From: an uncultured Bacteroidales bacterium
Lineage (GTDB): Bacteria; Bacteroidota; Bacteroidia; Bacteroidales; Bacteroidaceae
Assembly (NCBI GenBank): GCA_946060685.1
Contig: CAMGOT010000005.1
Span: forward strand, 1-35,938
Length of the DNA stretch: 35,938 bases
Reading direction: 5' to 3'
Shown: positions 16,472 to 26,900 of the stretch, one piece after another
Numbering within the stretch: the stretch's first letter is position 1
How the letters are laid out: every line of letters begins with the position of its first letter
Program-made: the position numbers and the translations under genes
The notes under the pieces: model-generated
The model's input: the letters and a program-made list of their open reading frames with translations, nothing else
Databases searched by the model: none
Told to the model about the DNA's origin: nothing

Positions 16472-18571
16472 TTACCAAATGTCCTCAGGCTCTATGCCAT
16501 TGTAGACGGAGCGGGGACAGAACTCGAAATAGTCAGAGAAGAACTGCGAAGCGTTGTCCTCTAGACAGGACTTGAAACGCATGTAGTAGGTTTTCTCGGG
16601 TTTCAGTGTCACTGTGGTGACAATCAGACGAACGTGTCCGGAGTAGTCACGGGCAGTGGTAGCGGCGTCGCCATTGGAGATACAGAAAATCTTCGGACCC
16701 TTCATGTAACCCTGGTTACGCATGTTCTTGTCTTTTTCCTGAATAGAAGCCTCATCGAGATTGCCGTCGTTGAACCATCCTACGTTGTCGTCGGTCGTGG
16801 ACATACGCATATCGAAGGGAAGTCCTACAGGCAGGAGGCTCTTGGGATCCTCACCGAAGTAAATCTGGCACATACCGCGGAGGCTGTTGAGCGAGCATCC
16901 CATACGGATTTCATAAAGGCCTTCCTTCGGCACGGGAGGAAGTTTGAGCACGAAGTCGTAGATACCGAGTACCATGAACTCATCGCCCTCAAGGTCGCAC
17001 CATCCGTAAGCACCTTGGGAAGCGGTGGTCAGATAGAGGAGCTTGGTGTCGTCGGAGCAGCCGGTGATGTTGTCGAAATAGCTGTTGCTGTCGAAGTACT
17101 GATAGCTCTGGCTGCGGCAACCGTTGTTGAGCAACTCGGGCAGGATGGTGGTGATGTCGAAGCGGATACGCTCACCGCCAAGGGCATCCTGGGCAGTCTT
17201 GTCGAGGATGAGCATGCCGTCGATGGGATAGTAGTAGCCATTCTTGGCATTGTTCACATTGAGTTCCTCGTCAGACCCTGCCTTGGGGTTGGTGGCAGCA
17301 ATCTTCACACCGCGATGGGTGACACCCGTCTGCTCATAGCTTCCTGCAACATCGTAGGTGCAGACACGGTTGGCATAGAGATCCTTGGTGGTGGCTTCGT
17401 GGGTAATCTTGACGAGACCGCGACGCTTGCCGACGGTGACAAAATAGTCGGTAAGGTCGACGGTGAGGTTCTCCTGCTGTGGATTGAGGATATCGCCCCA
17501 CTTGTAGCCATACTCGCAGAAGTGGTTGACGAACTTGTTGTGGGCCATCTTGCCTTCCAGGAAATGGTAAGCCACGAAACGGTTGACGGCATTGTCCTCG
17601 TTGGTCAAGTCGCCCTGTGCCTCTGTGCCATAAGCAGCCTCGGCGATAGGACGGAGCGCATTGATGATGGCATCGAGATTAGAGCAGGTACCTTCCTCGG
17701 CATTGTAGCCCTCAGGAGCGGGAATGCCATAGCGTGCAAAGACATCATCGGTCTCCACAAGAGCAGTGTAGCCGAGATAGCGGTGCTGTGCTACGGGGAA
17801 GGTGGCGAGGTTAGGAAGTTTTACGCTCACTTCATGCTCGGCATTCTCATAGTCGAGGTCGATATAAGCGGTCAGTTTGGCATCCCATCCCGTAGCGGCC
17901 AGGAGCACACCCATGACATTCATATTGTCGGCCATCTTGATGAGGTCGGGCACCATCTCATTGGAGGGAGCAATGACATTGTCGACCACATGGAGATAAC
18001 CATTGGAGAGCTCAATGTCGAACTTTACCACACGCGAGGTGCCGGAAAGGAGGTAGTAGGTTTCCTGAGTCTCCTCGTCAACCTTTTCTTCACAAGTGAT
18101 GGTACGGTCGTTAAGATCACTCTTGGAGAATGCAGCATTCGACTGCGGGAACTCAGGACTCTCATAAGCCGACTCGTCGCCGTTGTCGATGATGCAGGAA
18201 TAGGCGATAAGCTCAGCCTGCTCATCGTCGAGCTGGTCGACAGAGGTCAGGCCCAGCTTCTTGAGATACGCGTTGACGGCATCGTTGTTGGGTGCAAACA
18301 CGGTATAGTTTCCACGTGCAGAGAGCACAGCGGAGAGTGAGGATGCTCCTGCCTTGCGACCGAGAGGAACACGGTCGAGGATGGCCTTGAAGAGCGAGAA
18401 CTCGGAGGTCTCTGCCAGAAAATCAGAAATGGTCTGCTTCTCGGCAATGGCGTAGTCACTCTCGCTCAAGTCCTCTTTACAGCTCTGGAAGGTGAAGAGC
18501 ACACTGGAAGTCATGCCCGCCAAAAGAAGCAAGGAAGCGAGCGACTTGATTTTGATACAAATACTTTTCAT
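16472..18571 (-). CDS. Fasciclin (FAS1)-domain lipoprotein, 699 aa
   Basis: Predicted surface lipoprotein with signal peptide ending FTFQSC (Cys31), followed by K-E-D, which fits the K-(D/E)2 surface-export pattern described in Bacteroidetes. The first FAS1 domain (about 45-205) is clear, with YTVFAPNNDAVNAYL (89-103) and the closing GYLHVVDNVIAPSN (191-204). A second diverged FAS1-like domain follows (about 205-410; YTALVETDDVFARYG, then RFVAYHFLEGKM). The C-terminal part (about 500-699) is a beta-rich region containing GLYEIRMG, PVGLPFDMRM and RLIVTTVTLKPEKTYYMRFKS, which resembles a carbohydrate-binding-module-like sandwich, but I cannot assign it to a family. It begins 15 bp after the proximal SusD gene. 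Role: probable accessory binding subunit. Confidence 0.82.
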   Translation of the reverse strand: MKSICIKIKSLASLLLLAGMTSSVLFTFQSCKEDLSESDYAIAEKQTISDFLAETSEFSLFKAILDRVPLGRKAGASSLSAVLSARGNYTVFAPNNDAVNAYLKKLGLTSVDQLDDEQAELIAYSCIIDNGDESAYESPEFPQSNAAFSKSDLNDRTITCEEKVDEETQETYYLLSGTSRVVKFDIELSNGYLHVVDNVIAPSNEMVPDLIKMADNMNVMGVLLAATGWDAKLTAYIDLDYENAEHEVSVKLPNLATFPVAQHRYLGYTALVETDDVFARYGIPAPEGYNAEEGTCSNLDAIINALRPIAEAAYGTEAQGDLTNEDNAVNRFVAYHFLEGKMAHNKFVNHFCEYGYKWGDILNPQQENLTVDLTDYFVTVGKRRGLVKITHEATTKDLYANRVCTYDVAGSYEQTGVTHRGVKIAATNPKAGSDEELNVNNAKNGYYYPIDGMLILDKTAQDALGGERIRFDITTILPELLNNGCRSQSYQYFDSNSYFDNITGCSDDTKLLYLTTASQGAYGWCDLEGDEFMVLGIYDFVLKLPPVPKEGLYEIRMGCSLNSLRGMCQIYFGEDPKSLLPVGLPFDMRMSTTDDNVGWFNDGNLDEASIQEKDKNMRNQGYMKGPKIFCISNGDAATTARDYSGHVRLIVTTVTLKPEKTYYMRFKSCLEDNASQFFSDYFEFCPRSVYNGIEPEDIW

Positions 18572-18586
18572 TGCTGTATATGGGAT

Positions 18587-20431
18587 TTAGTCTTGCATGT
18601 ATTTCTGCCAAACAGGGTTCTGGACGAGTTTACCGTTGCCATCGCCATATCCGACACCGTTAACTTTCATTTCATCCGAATAGATGGGGTTGTAGAGGGA
18701 CCAGATGTTGCGGCAACGGTTCTTCACGCTGCTGGAGGCAGCCATCCATTCGAGCACTTCTTCGGTTTCATTGCGCCACTCGCACTCACGCACGAGGTCG
18801 AACCAACGCTTGCCTTCTGCAATGAACTCGCGCTGACGCTCGAAGTAGGTGAGACGCAGGAGGGAGTCGGTGGAGTTTTCGCTTCGCGATGAAGCCCAAC
18901 CCTTGGCGAGACGTGCACAATAGGTGACAGCATCGGAGTTGATGGAGTCGGCTCCAGGATTGTTGCGTGCGAAGAGGTTGTTGATGAGGTGGAAGCCCAT
19001 CGAACGGCTGGCAGTACCATCCTTGGAGAGCAGACGGGCAATGGCCTCGCTCTTGATGAGCATGATGTCGCTCAAACGGTAAATGGGGCAAGAGGCACTG
19101 CTGGCAGTATTGCTGCGATAATTGCTGTAGTCCGCACCCTTTCTCATATCGTAGGCATCAACAAGATAGACTGTCGTAGCCACATTCTTGATGATAGGAT
19201 ACACGCTCTGTCCCTCCTTCTCATACTGTGCGGTAGAGAAAGCACGGAAGTCGGTGAGTCCGAAACCACGGGTAAAGCCCAAATCGGGATCGGGATCCGT
19301 CATGCGGCTGAAGAGGATGGGGGTGGCGGTCATGATGCGGGGCGCAAAAGCATTGTCCTCATTGCCATAGAACATGGTACCATAAGTGGAATTGGACACA
19401 TTCACACCATCGTACTGAAGTTCGAAAACGCTCTCAGAGCTATTGCCGGTACCAAAATTAAGCAAATACGGTGCATCGAGGGTAGTACCGAACTTGGAAG
19501 CCGTATTGGTAATCAGCGGGAAAGGCTGCTTGCGACGCGGGTCGTTCTCCGTGACATTCTGGAGGTCGAGATTACGATCGTACTCGCTCTTGAGATGGTT
19601 CAGCACGAAATCACAATTCTCAATACACTTCTCCAAACTGCTGGTGATGACCTCGGCAGGATTTTCGGTCGGAGTATAGGCATTGCCCGCAGCATCCTTC
19701 TTGCCATCGATGTTGTTGTAGAGACAGGCACGCCAAAGGTACATGTCGGCAAGGAGGGCAGAGATGGAATAGGTGGTGAATCGACCAGTGGAGGTGACCC
19801 CAGCACCGAAATTCTTTGCGGCATACTTCTGGGCAGCCTCCACATCAGCTATACAGCTCTCCAGGATTTCAAATCCGGGGGTAGCGGCAATACGGCTGGC
19901 CTTTGCCTCAGTGTCGGTGCTGACGGACTTGGTGACATAGGGCACATCGCGATATGCACGCACGAGATAGAAATAATAGAGCGCACGGAGGCTGACCATC
20001 TCGGCCTTGATGGGGAGCCAGTCGCCTTCAGTGAAGGAAGGGTCTACTTGCTCATCTATCATGCGCTGTCCGTTTTCAAGCACCTCATTGCAATAGTTGA
20101 TGCCCTTGTAGAAGCCGCTCCAGTCGAACATACCCTCGGTAGGCTGGAGCACAGCTTCCTGGAGACGCAGGTAAGCGGTCTTGTCCATCTTGTTCAAGGT
20201 GACATTGTCAGAACGGAACTCACCCCAAATGAGGATTTTATCCTCCAACTGCGTCATCTGGTAATAAGCGGCAGCACGCACGTTGTCCACGTCGCTGCGG
20301 GTATTCCAGTAATCCTCCTTTGTAATGGAGTTGGTCGGTGTGATGGTGAGATAGTCCTCGCAAGAGGCCAGTCCGCCCAACGCCACAACCGCAGCTCCGA
20401 GAAGGAATTTATTGATATTATTCTTTTTCAT
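18587..20431 (-). CDS. SusD/RagB-family outer-membrane lipoprotein (proximal pair)
   Basis: Ligand-binding lid of the SusC transporter encoded 31 bp upstream. The ATG at 20431 gives 614 residues and a good lipoprotein signal peptide, MKKNNINKFLL...LASC with Cys24, followed by E-D; a TTG further upstream (20446) would add five residues with no benefit. Canonical SusD features are present: the N-terminal ITPTNSITKEDYWNTRSDVDNVRAAAYY segment (in parts), TPR-like helices such as SLRALYYFYLVRAYRDVPYV, and the C-terminal ERQREFIAEGKRWFDLVRE signature. Length is normal for the family. It ends 15 bp before the 699-residue fasciclin lipoprotein gene. Ligand unknown. Confidence 0.95.
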   Translation of the reverse strand: MKKNNINKFLLGAAVVALGGLASCEDYLTITPTNSITKEDYWNTRSDVDNVRAAAYYQMTQLEDKILIWGEFRSDNVTLNKMDKTAYLRLQEAVLQPTEGMFDWSGFYKGINYCNEVLENGQRMIDEQVDPSFTEGDWLPIKAEMVSLRALYYFYLVRAYRDVPYVTKSVSTDTEAKASRIAATPGFEILESCIADVEAAQKYAAKNFGAGVTSTGRFTTYSISALLADMYLWRACLYNNIDGKKDAAGNAYTPTENPAEVITSSLEKCIENCDFVLNHLKSEYDRNLDLQNVTENDPRRKQPFPLITNTASKFGTTLDAPYLLNFGTGNSSESVFELQYDGVNVSNSTYGTMFYGNEDNAFAPRIMTATPILFSRMTDPDPDLGFTRGFGLTDFRAFSTAQYEKEGQSVYPIIKNVATTVYLVDAYDMRKGADYSNYRSNTASSASCPIYRLSDIMLIKSEAIARLLSKDGTASRSMGFHLINNLFARNNPGADSINSDAVTYCARLAKGWASSRSENSTDSLLRLTYFERQREFIAEGKRWFDLVRECEWRNETEEVLEWMAASSSVKNRCRNIWSLYNPIYSDEMKVNGVGYGDGNGKLVQNPVWQKYMQD

Positions 20432-20462
20432 GATAATAAATGCCAAATGATGAATGCCTTTA

Positions 20463-23400
20463 TTAGAATCCGAAGTTCAGACTAAACGTGAAACTCTTCG
20501 AGCGGGGAGTCGTAGAATTGTCGATACAGGGGCTGTAGCCGCTCTGCGTGTGCTCAGGGTCAACGCCGGAGTACTTCGTGAAGCAGAAGAGGTTGTTGCC
20601 GGACGCGCTGATACGGAGAGTCGAGAGGCGCACCTTCTTGAGCTTCTTGGGATCAACGGAGTAGCCGAGCTGGAAGTACTGGAAACGAAGGAAATCGCCG
20701 GGCTCTACATAGCGGTCGCTGATGAGCGCATTGTAGGACTCCTTAATAGCAGCGTTCTTGGCACGGGGAATTTCGGTGATGTCGCCATTCTTGCGCCAGC
20801 GCCATGCTACAGAAGCCATCTGGTTCTCGTTGGTACGCATATCCTCGGCATACATCTTTGCCATGTTGAGGATCTTGTTGCCGATACGGAAGTTGAAGTT
20901 GGTCTTGAGGGTCCAGCGGCCAAGGGTGAAGTCGATTCCGAAACCACCGTTCACCTTCGGGTTGGAAGTGCCGAGGTAGCAGATATCAAGTTCGTTGATC
21001 TGACCGTCATGGTTGATATCTTCATAGCAAACGTCGCCACCATCGAAAGCATAGTTTGTTCCACCATAGTTGAACATCATGCGTACGGGATTGCCGGACT
21101 TGTCGTAGATGACATTGCCCTGTGCATCGCGTGCCACGGGAGCGGCATTCTCAGCAGTGAGGCGGGCATCGTGCTCGCGACCCAGTGCAGCAGCAGCGGT
21201 GTTCTGCTCTCCAGATGCAGTGAAGTACTGGTTCTTCTCATCGTTGGAGAAATAGCCGTTGTGGTCGTAGTCGTAGGCATATACACCCTTATAGCGGAAA
21301 CCATAGATGGCACCGAGGCTGTGACCTACTTCTACCCGGCTCATCACACTCTCGTTCTTGTTGCTGAAGTCGGGATTCATGGACTCGAGCACGTTGGCAT
21401 CCATCTCGGTAAGGGTGTTGATGTTCTGGGCGACATTGGCACGGAGGACAACACTGAACTTGCCATACTTGAGGATAGGCTTGGTGCTGACGTAGAGTTC
21501 CCAACCCTCGTTCTCCATCTTACCGACATTGCTGAAGCTCAGAGCAGAGAAACCTGAACTGGAGGGAACGCGTACACCTTTCATAAGAAGGTCGCTGGTG
21601 TACTTGTGATAGACGTTGAGGTCGAACTGGATAAGGTCGTTGAAGAGGTTCAGGTTTGCACCGATGTTCCAGGAGCGGGTCTTCTCCCACTGAATCTCGG
21701 TGAGGCGGAGGTTCTCGGGAGCGATACCGGCGACACCGTCGTAGTAACCATAGCTGCTATATTTATTATAGATGAGTCCCTCGTCAAACCATGCGTTACC
21801 GTTGATACCCCATCCCGGACGAACAGCCAGCATGCTGACCACTGAACGGAGAGGCTCGAAGAACTTTTCGTCGGAGATGTTCCAACGACCGGAAATACCG
21901 GGGAATACACCCCACTTGCTTCCGGCACCGAACTTGGTCATACCGTCGGCGCGGACAGTGGCATCAATGCTGTACTTGGAGCCGAAACTATAGTGGAACG
22001 AACCGGTAGCACTGGCAGAGTGTCCCTTCCAGGTGCTGGTGGAGGCTGCACGGAGATAGCCGGGAACGGTGGGGTCGGTGATACCGCCGTTGATACCGGA
22101 ACTGTTGAGACTCTGGGTGGTACCGTTGGAGCTGCTGACCTCGAAACGTCCCAGCACCTGCAACGAATGGTTCTCATTCTCGAAATGAGGAACATAAACC
22201 AAGCTGTGGCGGGTGGTGAAGGCAAAGGTCTTGTTCTGATAGTCGGCCGTATAGTCCACACCGTCCGACCAGGCCTTGGAGGTGAGCTGGTGGGGATAGT
22301 AGGAGTTGTCGCCCTGCGTGAAGGCATTCATATATACCTCACCCGTATAGTTCAACTGATGCTCATCGTCCTCCTTACCGAGCAGTTTGTACTCAATAGA
22401 GAACTGCGGGGTAATGGTGTAGGTGGAGGTGCGATAGTATGCCAGATTGGCAATGGCAACGGGGTTACAGTTGCCCACGCGGTCAGAGAGATAATAAGAG
22501 GAGAGGTTGGAATTGTTGGCAACGAGTCCGGGACCTGTAGCGGCAGGAGGCATGATGTAGTAGTCGCCAGTGTTGTTGTACATACCGGTATTCTGGTCGT
22601 ACTCCCAGCGATATACGCTCATGTTAGGCATAGCCTTATAGGCATAGGAGAGGAGGTAGTTGTCGTAGTTCTTGTTGTTCTTGGTGTAGACCAACGAGAA
22701 GTTGGAACTGAACTTGATGCGGTCGCTCACGTAGTAGTCGAGAGCCAGACGCGTAGAGAAGCGGTCGAGGCTCTGCTTGATGATGGTACCGGTCTCGTGG
22801 TCATAGTTACCACTGATACGGAAGGATGCCTTCTCACCACCACCGGAGAGGTTCACACCATAGTTGTGGGTCTGTCCGAACTGTGTGACTTCGTCAATCC
22901 AGTCGGTATTCTTGTTGTAGTTGGCATAGTATGCAGGATGATCCTGGAGGTACATCAACTCGACGATACCGGAAGCCACATCGCTCTGGTTGGGGTTGAA
23001 GTAAGCCTCCTTCAGCATCATGGAGTAGCCGTCGCCATCGAGCATCTTCATACCTTCGGGCTGCCATGCTCCGCTGAAGCGATAGCTGAAGTTGACTTTC
23101 GTAGGACCACGCTTACCACGACGGGTGGTGATTTCAATCACACCGTTAGAACCGCGGGCACCCCAGATAGCGGTAGCAGCGGCATCCTTCAATACGCGGA
23201 TGTTCTGGATGTCCTCAGGGTTGACCTGGAGAAGGGTGGCAAACTGCTCCTCGTTCTCCATATTGTTGAGGTCGAGGTCATCGGAAGAGTAGTCCTCAAG
23301 GATATATCCGTCGACGACGATAAGGGGCTCGCAGTCACCATTGATGGAGCTGACACCACGCAGACGCATTGAAGTACCGGAACCCAGGTTACCGGAGTTG

Positions 23401-23891
23401 GCCACGATGTCAAGACCAGCAATCTGTCCCTGAAGAGCATCGCCGGCCGTCTCAAAGGAAAGACCCTCAAGGTTGTCCATGTTGAGCGTCTGGGTAGCGG
23501 TGGAGATTTCTCGCTCAGGAATGGCGAGACCATTGTTCTTCACCTTACGGGTGACAACGACCTTTGCCTCGGAAAGGGCGGTCTTGTCGATCATTTCAAT
23601 CTTGAAGGTAGTCTGCGTACCGATGGGATTGATGACCTTGGTGGTGTATCCGATATAGGATACCTGGAGTTTGTTGGCGGTGTTCTTGATGGTCATCGAG
23701 AAGTTACCGCTGACATCCGTCTGCGTAGCGCTGACGATACGGTTTGACTTGTCGATTTCGACCACGTTAGCCATTATCACGGGGCCGTCGGTTTTGCTCC
23801 ATACGTGTCCCGAGATACGCTTTGACTGTGCGAAAGCCACGCTGGCACAGATGAAAAGCGCGAGGGTGAGGATATATTTTATATTCTTCAT
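20463..23891 (-). CDS. SusC/RagA-family TonB-dependent outer-membrane transporter (proximal pair)
   Basis: Beta-barrel importer of 1142 residues energised by TonB-ExbBD. A signal peptide (1-21, cleavage after VAFA) is followed by a carboxypeptidase-regulatory-like domain (about 22-105), the plug (about 115-260) with the canonical VLKDAAATAIWGARGSNG and ITTRRG motifs, and the barrel ending in an aromatic residue (SLNFGF), as needed for outer-membrane assembly. No STN domain. It begins 9 bp after the four-domain fasciclin lipoprotein gene. Compared with the distal SusC it has a standard plug and shorter N-terminal linker, and the two are clearly diverged, so they are not a recent tandem duplication. 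Substrate unknown. Confidence 0.95.
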   Translation of the reverse strand: MKNIKYILTLALFICASVAFAQSKRISGHVWSKTDGPVIMANVVEIDKSNRIVSATQTDVSGNFSMTIKNTANKLQVSYIGYTTKVINPIGTQTTFKIEMIDKTALSEAKVVVTRKVKNNGLAIPEREISTATQTLNMDNLEGLSFETAGDALQGQIAGLDIVANSGNLGSGTSMRLRGVSSINGDCEPLIVVDGYILEDYSSDDLDLNNMENEEQFATLLQVNPEDIQNIRVLKDAAATAIWGARGSNGVIEITTRRGKRGPTKVNFSYRFSGAWQPEGMKMLDGDGYSMMLKEAYFNPNQSDVASGIVELMYLQDHPAYYANYNKNTDWIDEVTQFGQTHNYGVNLSGGGEKASFRISGNYDHETGTIIKQSLDRFSTRLALDYYVSDRIKFSSNFSLVYTKNNKNYDNYLLSYAYKAMPNMSVYRWEYDQNTGMYNNTGDYYIMPPAATGPGLVANNSNLSSYYLSDRVGNCNPVAIANLAYYRTSTYTITPQFSIEYKLLGKEDDEHQLNYTGEVYMNAFTQGDNSYYPHQLTSKAWSDGVDYTADYQNKTFAFTTRHSLVYVPHFENENHSLQVLGRFEVSSSNGTTQSLNSSGINGGITDPTVPGYLRAASTSTWKGHSASATGSFHYSFGSKYSIDATVRADGMTKFGAGSKWGVFPGISGRWNISDEKFFEPLRSVVSMLAVRPGWGINGNAWFDEGLIYNKYSSYGYYDGVAGIAPENLRLTEIQWEKTRSWNIGANLNLFNDLIQFDLNVYHKYTSDLLMKGVRVPSSSGFSALSFSNVGKMENEGWELYVSTKPILKYGKFSVVLRANVAQNINTLTEMDANVLESMNPDFSNKNESVMSRVEVGHSLGAIYGFRYKGVYAYDYDHNGYFSNDEKNQYFTASGEQNTAAAALGREHDARLTAENAAPVARDAQGNVIYDKSGNPVRMMFNYGGTNYAFDGGDVCYEDINHDGQINELDICYLGTSNPKVNGGFGIDFTLGRWTLKTNFNFRIGNKILNMAKMYAEDMRTNENQMASVAWRWRKNGDITEIPRAKNAAIKESYNALISDRYVEPGDFLRFQYFQLGYSVDPKKLKKVRLSTLRISASGNNLFCFTKYSGVDPEHTQSGYSPCIDNSTTPRSKSFTFSLNFGF

Positions 23892-23900
23892 GGCATGCTG

Positions 23901-26900
23901 TTATTTCTGTGTTCCATACTTGGCGAGGAAAGCTTTGGCTTTCTTGTTGGATTGCCATGCAGCGTCCCATCTGTCAGTGCCCAGGGGCTTGAAATGGAGG
24001 GCCTTGTCAATCTGATGAACCACCACGTAGGAGCTGCTCTGGATGAGACGCGGATTGGTGGTAGTATTGTAATGGGAGTCGCGTGCGATGAGATTCTGCT
24101 GTGCAGCGGAAACTTTCACATCCTGCTTGTCGGCATCCTTGATGACGAGACTGTTGGGGGTCTGCTTCACATTGAGGTTCAGATAGTTTCCGTCGTAGAT
24201 GCAGGCTGTCATATACTGGCCTTCGTCAGAGAGATTGTCGACGAATACCGACTCGTCCTGGAAGTGATACTTCAGGAAGTTGACGAGCGTATTGATCATG
24301 GCCTGTGCCTTTTCTTTCACAGCAGCATCCTTTTTGAGGTTGTCCTCGTAGGTCTTGTACTCGGGAGTGTCCTTCCAATCCTTAAGAGCCTGCTCATACT
24401 GCTTCACCTGCTCCTCGTAGTCCTCGGCCTCGGTGTTCGTGGGCATCTTGGGCTTGCCCTCGGGCTCCGTGGGACGAATAAGGTTCTCGTCGAGATACTC
24501 CTGGATTTCATCCCATGTGGGGAGACCACGGTCAATCTCAGCCTGAACAGCATCGTCAGAGGGAACATAAACCGTATAGCGGTAGTTGTTGAAACTACGT
24601 ACCAGCTTGTCGCCGGAGGGGATGTTGTAGTTTGCACCACCCTTCTCACCCTGAAGGAAGATGTAGAAGAGTGCTGCTGCACGCTGCCACTTGGTCTCGG
24701 CATCGCTGCTGCCCGACTCGGCATACGGATCATAGAATCCGGCATCTTTCAGCACGTCGTCGTTCACACCTTCGCAAAGCTCCATAAACTTGGAGGAGGA
24801 AGGCATGCCGGTGGTCACCTTATAGACGCTGTTGGTGGTGGGCTGCATCGGACGATCGAGGAAATAGGTCATACCGTTACCGTAACCATTGGTCTGCTGG
24901 CTCTGGTCGTACACTTCTGTCACCACACAGTTGAAGGCGGCAGCGGAACCCTGCTTCTGCAGTTGCTCCTGGAAACCACCCTTCACCTTCATACCGACAC
25001 CATTGCCCTCGCCTGCCGTCTCGACGATGACGGGAGCACCGGTACGGCTAAGGTAGTACTTCTTGCCGGAACGAACGTCGTTGCCCGACTCATGGACCAC
25101 GATGTGCTGGTTGACCATCTCGATAAGGAGCTTCTTCTTCACTTCACCATAGGTGGAGGTCAAGAGGTCGTTGTAGAGCGAACGGTAGTCGTTACCACGA
25201 GCCTTGTCGGTGGGGTCGTAGCCCTTATCAATATTATAGGTATAAGCCACGGCATTGATAGGCAGACGCTTTCCGCTTGAAGCCACATTGCCAGTGGTGT
25301 AGACATAACGCCAGTACATATAGTTTCTCGCGTTACCGGCAGCAAGGCTGGCAGGGTCAACATAACCGTAGGTACCCAGACCGTCGTCGGTGGGAACGAA
25401 GAAACTGAAATTGCTCTGCATGGCCTTGAGGTAGGTGGAGAAGTAGGTCTGCAACGGTGCGTTGGCATACTGGCTTCCCTGGATGTAGGCCTCATCGGCA
25501 CGTACCACAGCACGCATCACCTGAGCGTTCTGGCTATAGAGTACGGGGGCGATGACAGAAGAATAGTCGGCAGGAGCGACAACCTTGTTCATCACGTAGA
25601 CCACTCCATTGTTGGAGAGCATCACGGTGTCAATGGCAGCCTTATATTCAGCAACGGTGGTATATCCGTCGCTGGTGGGGAACATCTGGTCGCGAGCGTC
25701 GTTCATAATGGCGAGGTACTTGGAAGGTACGGTCTCATTGAACGAATTCTTCATCAAGTTGTTCACCAGCGCCTGGATAATATCAAGGGGCACCTGGTCA
25801 AGGTTGTAGAGCAGATTGTCCTCAGTGACGGGAACCTGCGTAGCATAACGCTCCATGAGCACGCGTCCGCCACCATTGAGGAAATAGGTCTTGAGTGCGG
25901 CATCGCTGGGTACGAACATGGCACCCATATTTTTCTCCGCGCTCTCAGAGTCGGTACTCATGAACTGGCTCCATGCGGGGTCGAAACTCAGGTAGGGATA
26001 GCCCGCCTTGACATTCGAGCCGTTGGGGTCGGTGGTAAGTTGTCCGGAAGTGGTGCGTACAGCGAAATAGCGCTTCACGAACACACTGTCGACATCGTTG
26101 GAATAAAGCGACTTGTAATTGTAGGTAAGGTCGCCATCATAGAACGGTGCGCTGAAACGGTCGAGGATATGACTGAAAATCTGTGTCGCAGGATTCTTGC
26201 GGATTTCCTCAGCCATATTGCTGGGGGCCACAAGTACTTTGTCGATCTCATGGAAATAACCATTCGTGCAGACCACATCCTGTCCGTCAGGAAGGATTTT
26301 CGATCCGAATACGTAAGAACGGTTCTCTGAATCAGAATCAAGCCAGTCGTTCTGTTTGCCGTTCAGTCCAAGGATGAAGCTGACATCCTCATGGGTGATG
26401 CTCTTCTCCTTCATCTGTCCTTCGAGGAAGTGGACAATCATGGGAGTGGTGGCATCAACGGCCATGTAGATTCCTGCTCTATCGGAAGACTCGGAAACGA
26501 AACGGTTCCAGAAATTGGGATAGTCAGAAGTCTCGCTCTGGATGTTCGGCAATTCAGCCTTTCCCCACCATTTCACGCTGTCGGTGACACTGGCAGCACT
26601 GGTCTGACGAAGACAGAGGTTCTTCTCGCCGTTGGCACAGTTCGACATCATTTCCAGTACGTAGGCATTATTGAGCATGGCATTGTTAAGCAGGAGTTTC
26701 TTCTGCGCCATGCTCAAGTCGTCATACTTTCGTACTGCTGTTCCCGCTGATGTGGTCCAGTTGGTAGTCTTGAAGAAATCCTCGTAGGCAGCATCGTTGG
26801 CCACAAAGAGGGTCTTACTACCAGTCTTCGCCAACACGTCAGCGTAATCGAGGTCTTCGATGAGCCGCAGCGTATATTGGAAATTGCCGCGTGCTTTCAG

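Noticed and set aside
16634-18340. 568-codon plus-strand open frame opposite the 699-residue fasciclin gene
   Set aside because: Antisense shadow; the minus-strand reading has a lipoprotein signal peptide and FAS1 motifs. Similar shadows at 18989-20485, 21993-23372 and 23895-25280 were rejected too.
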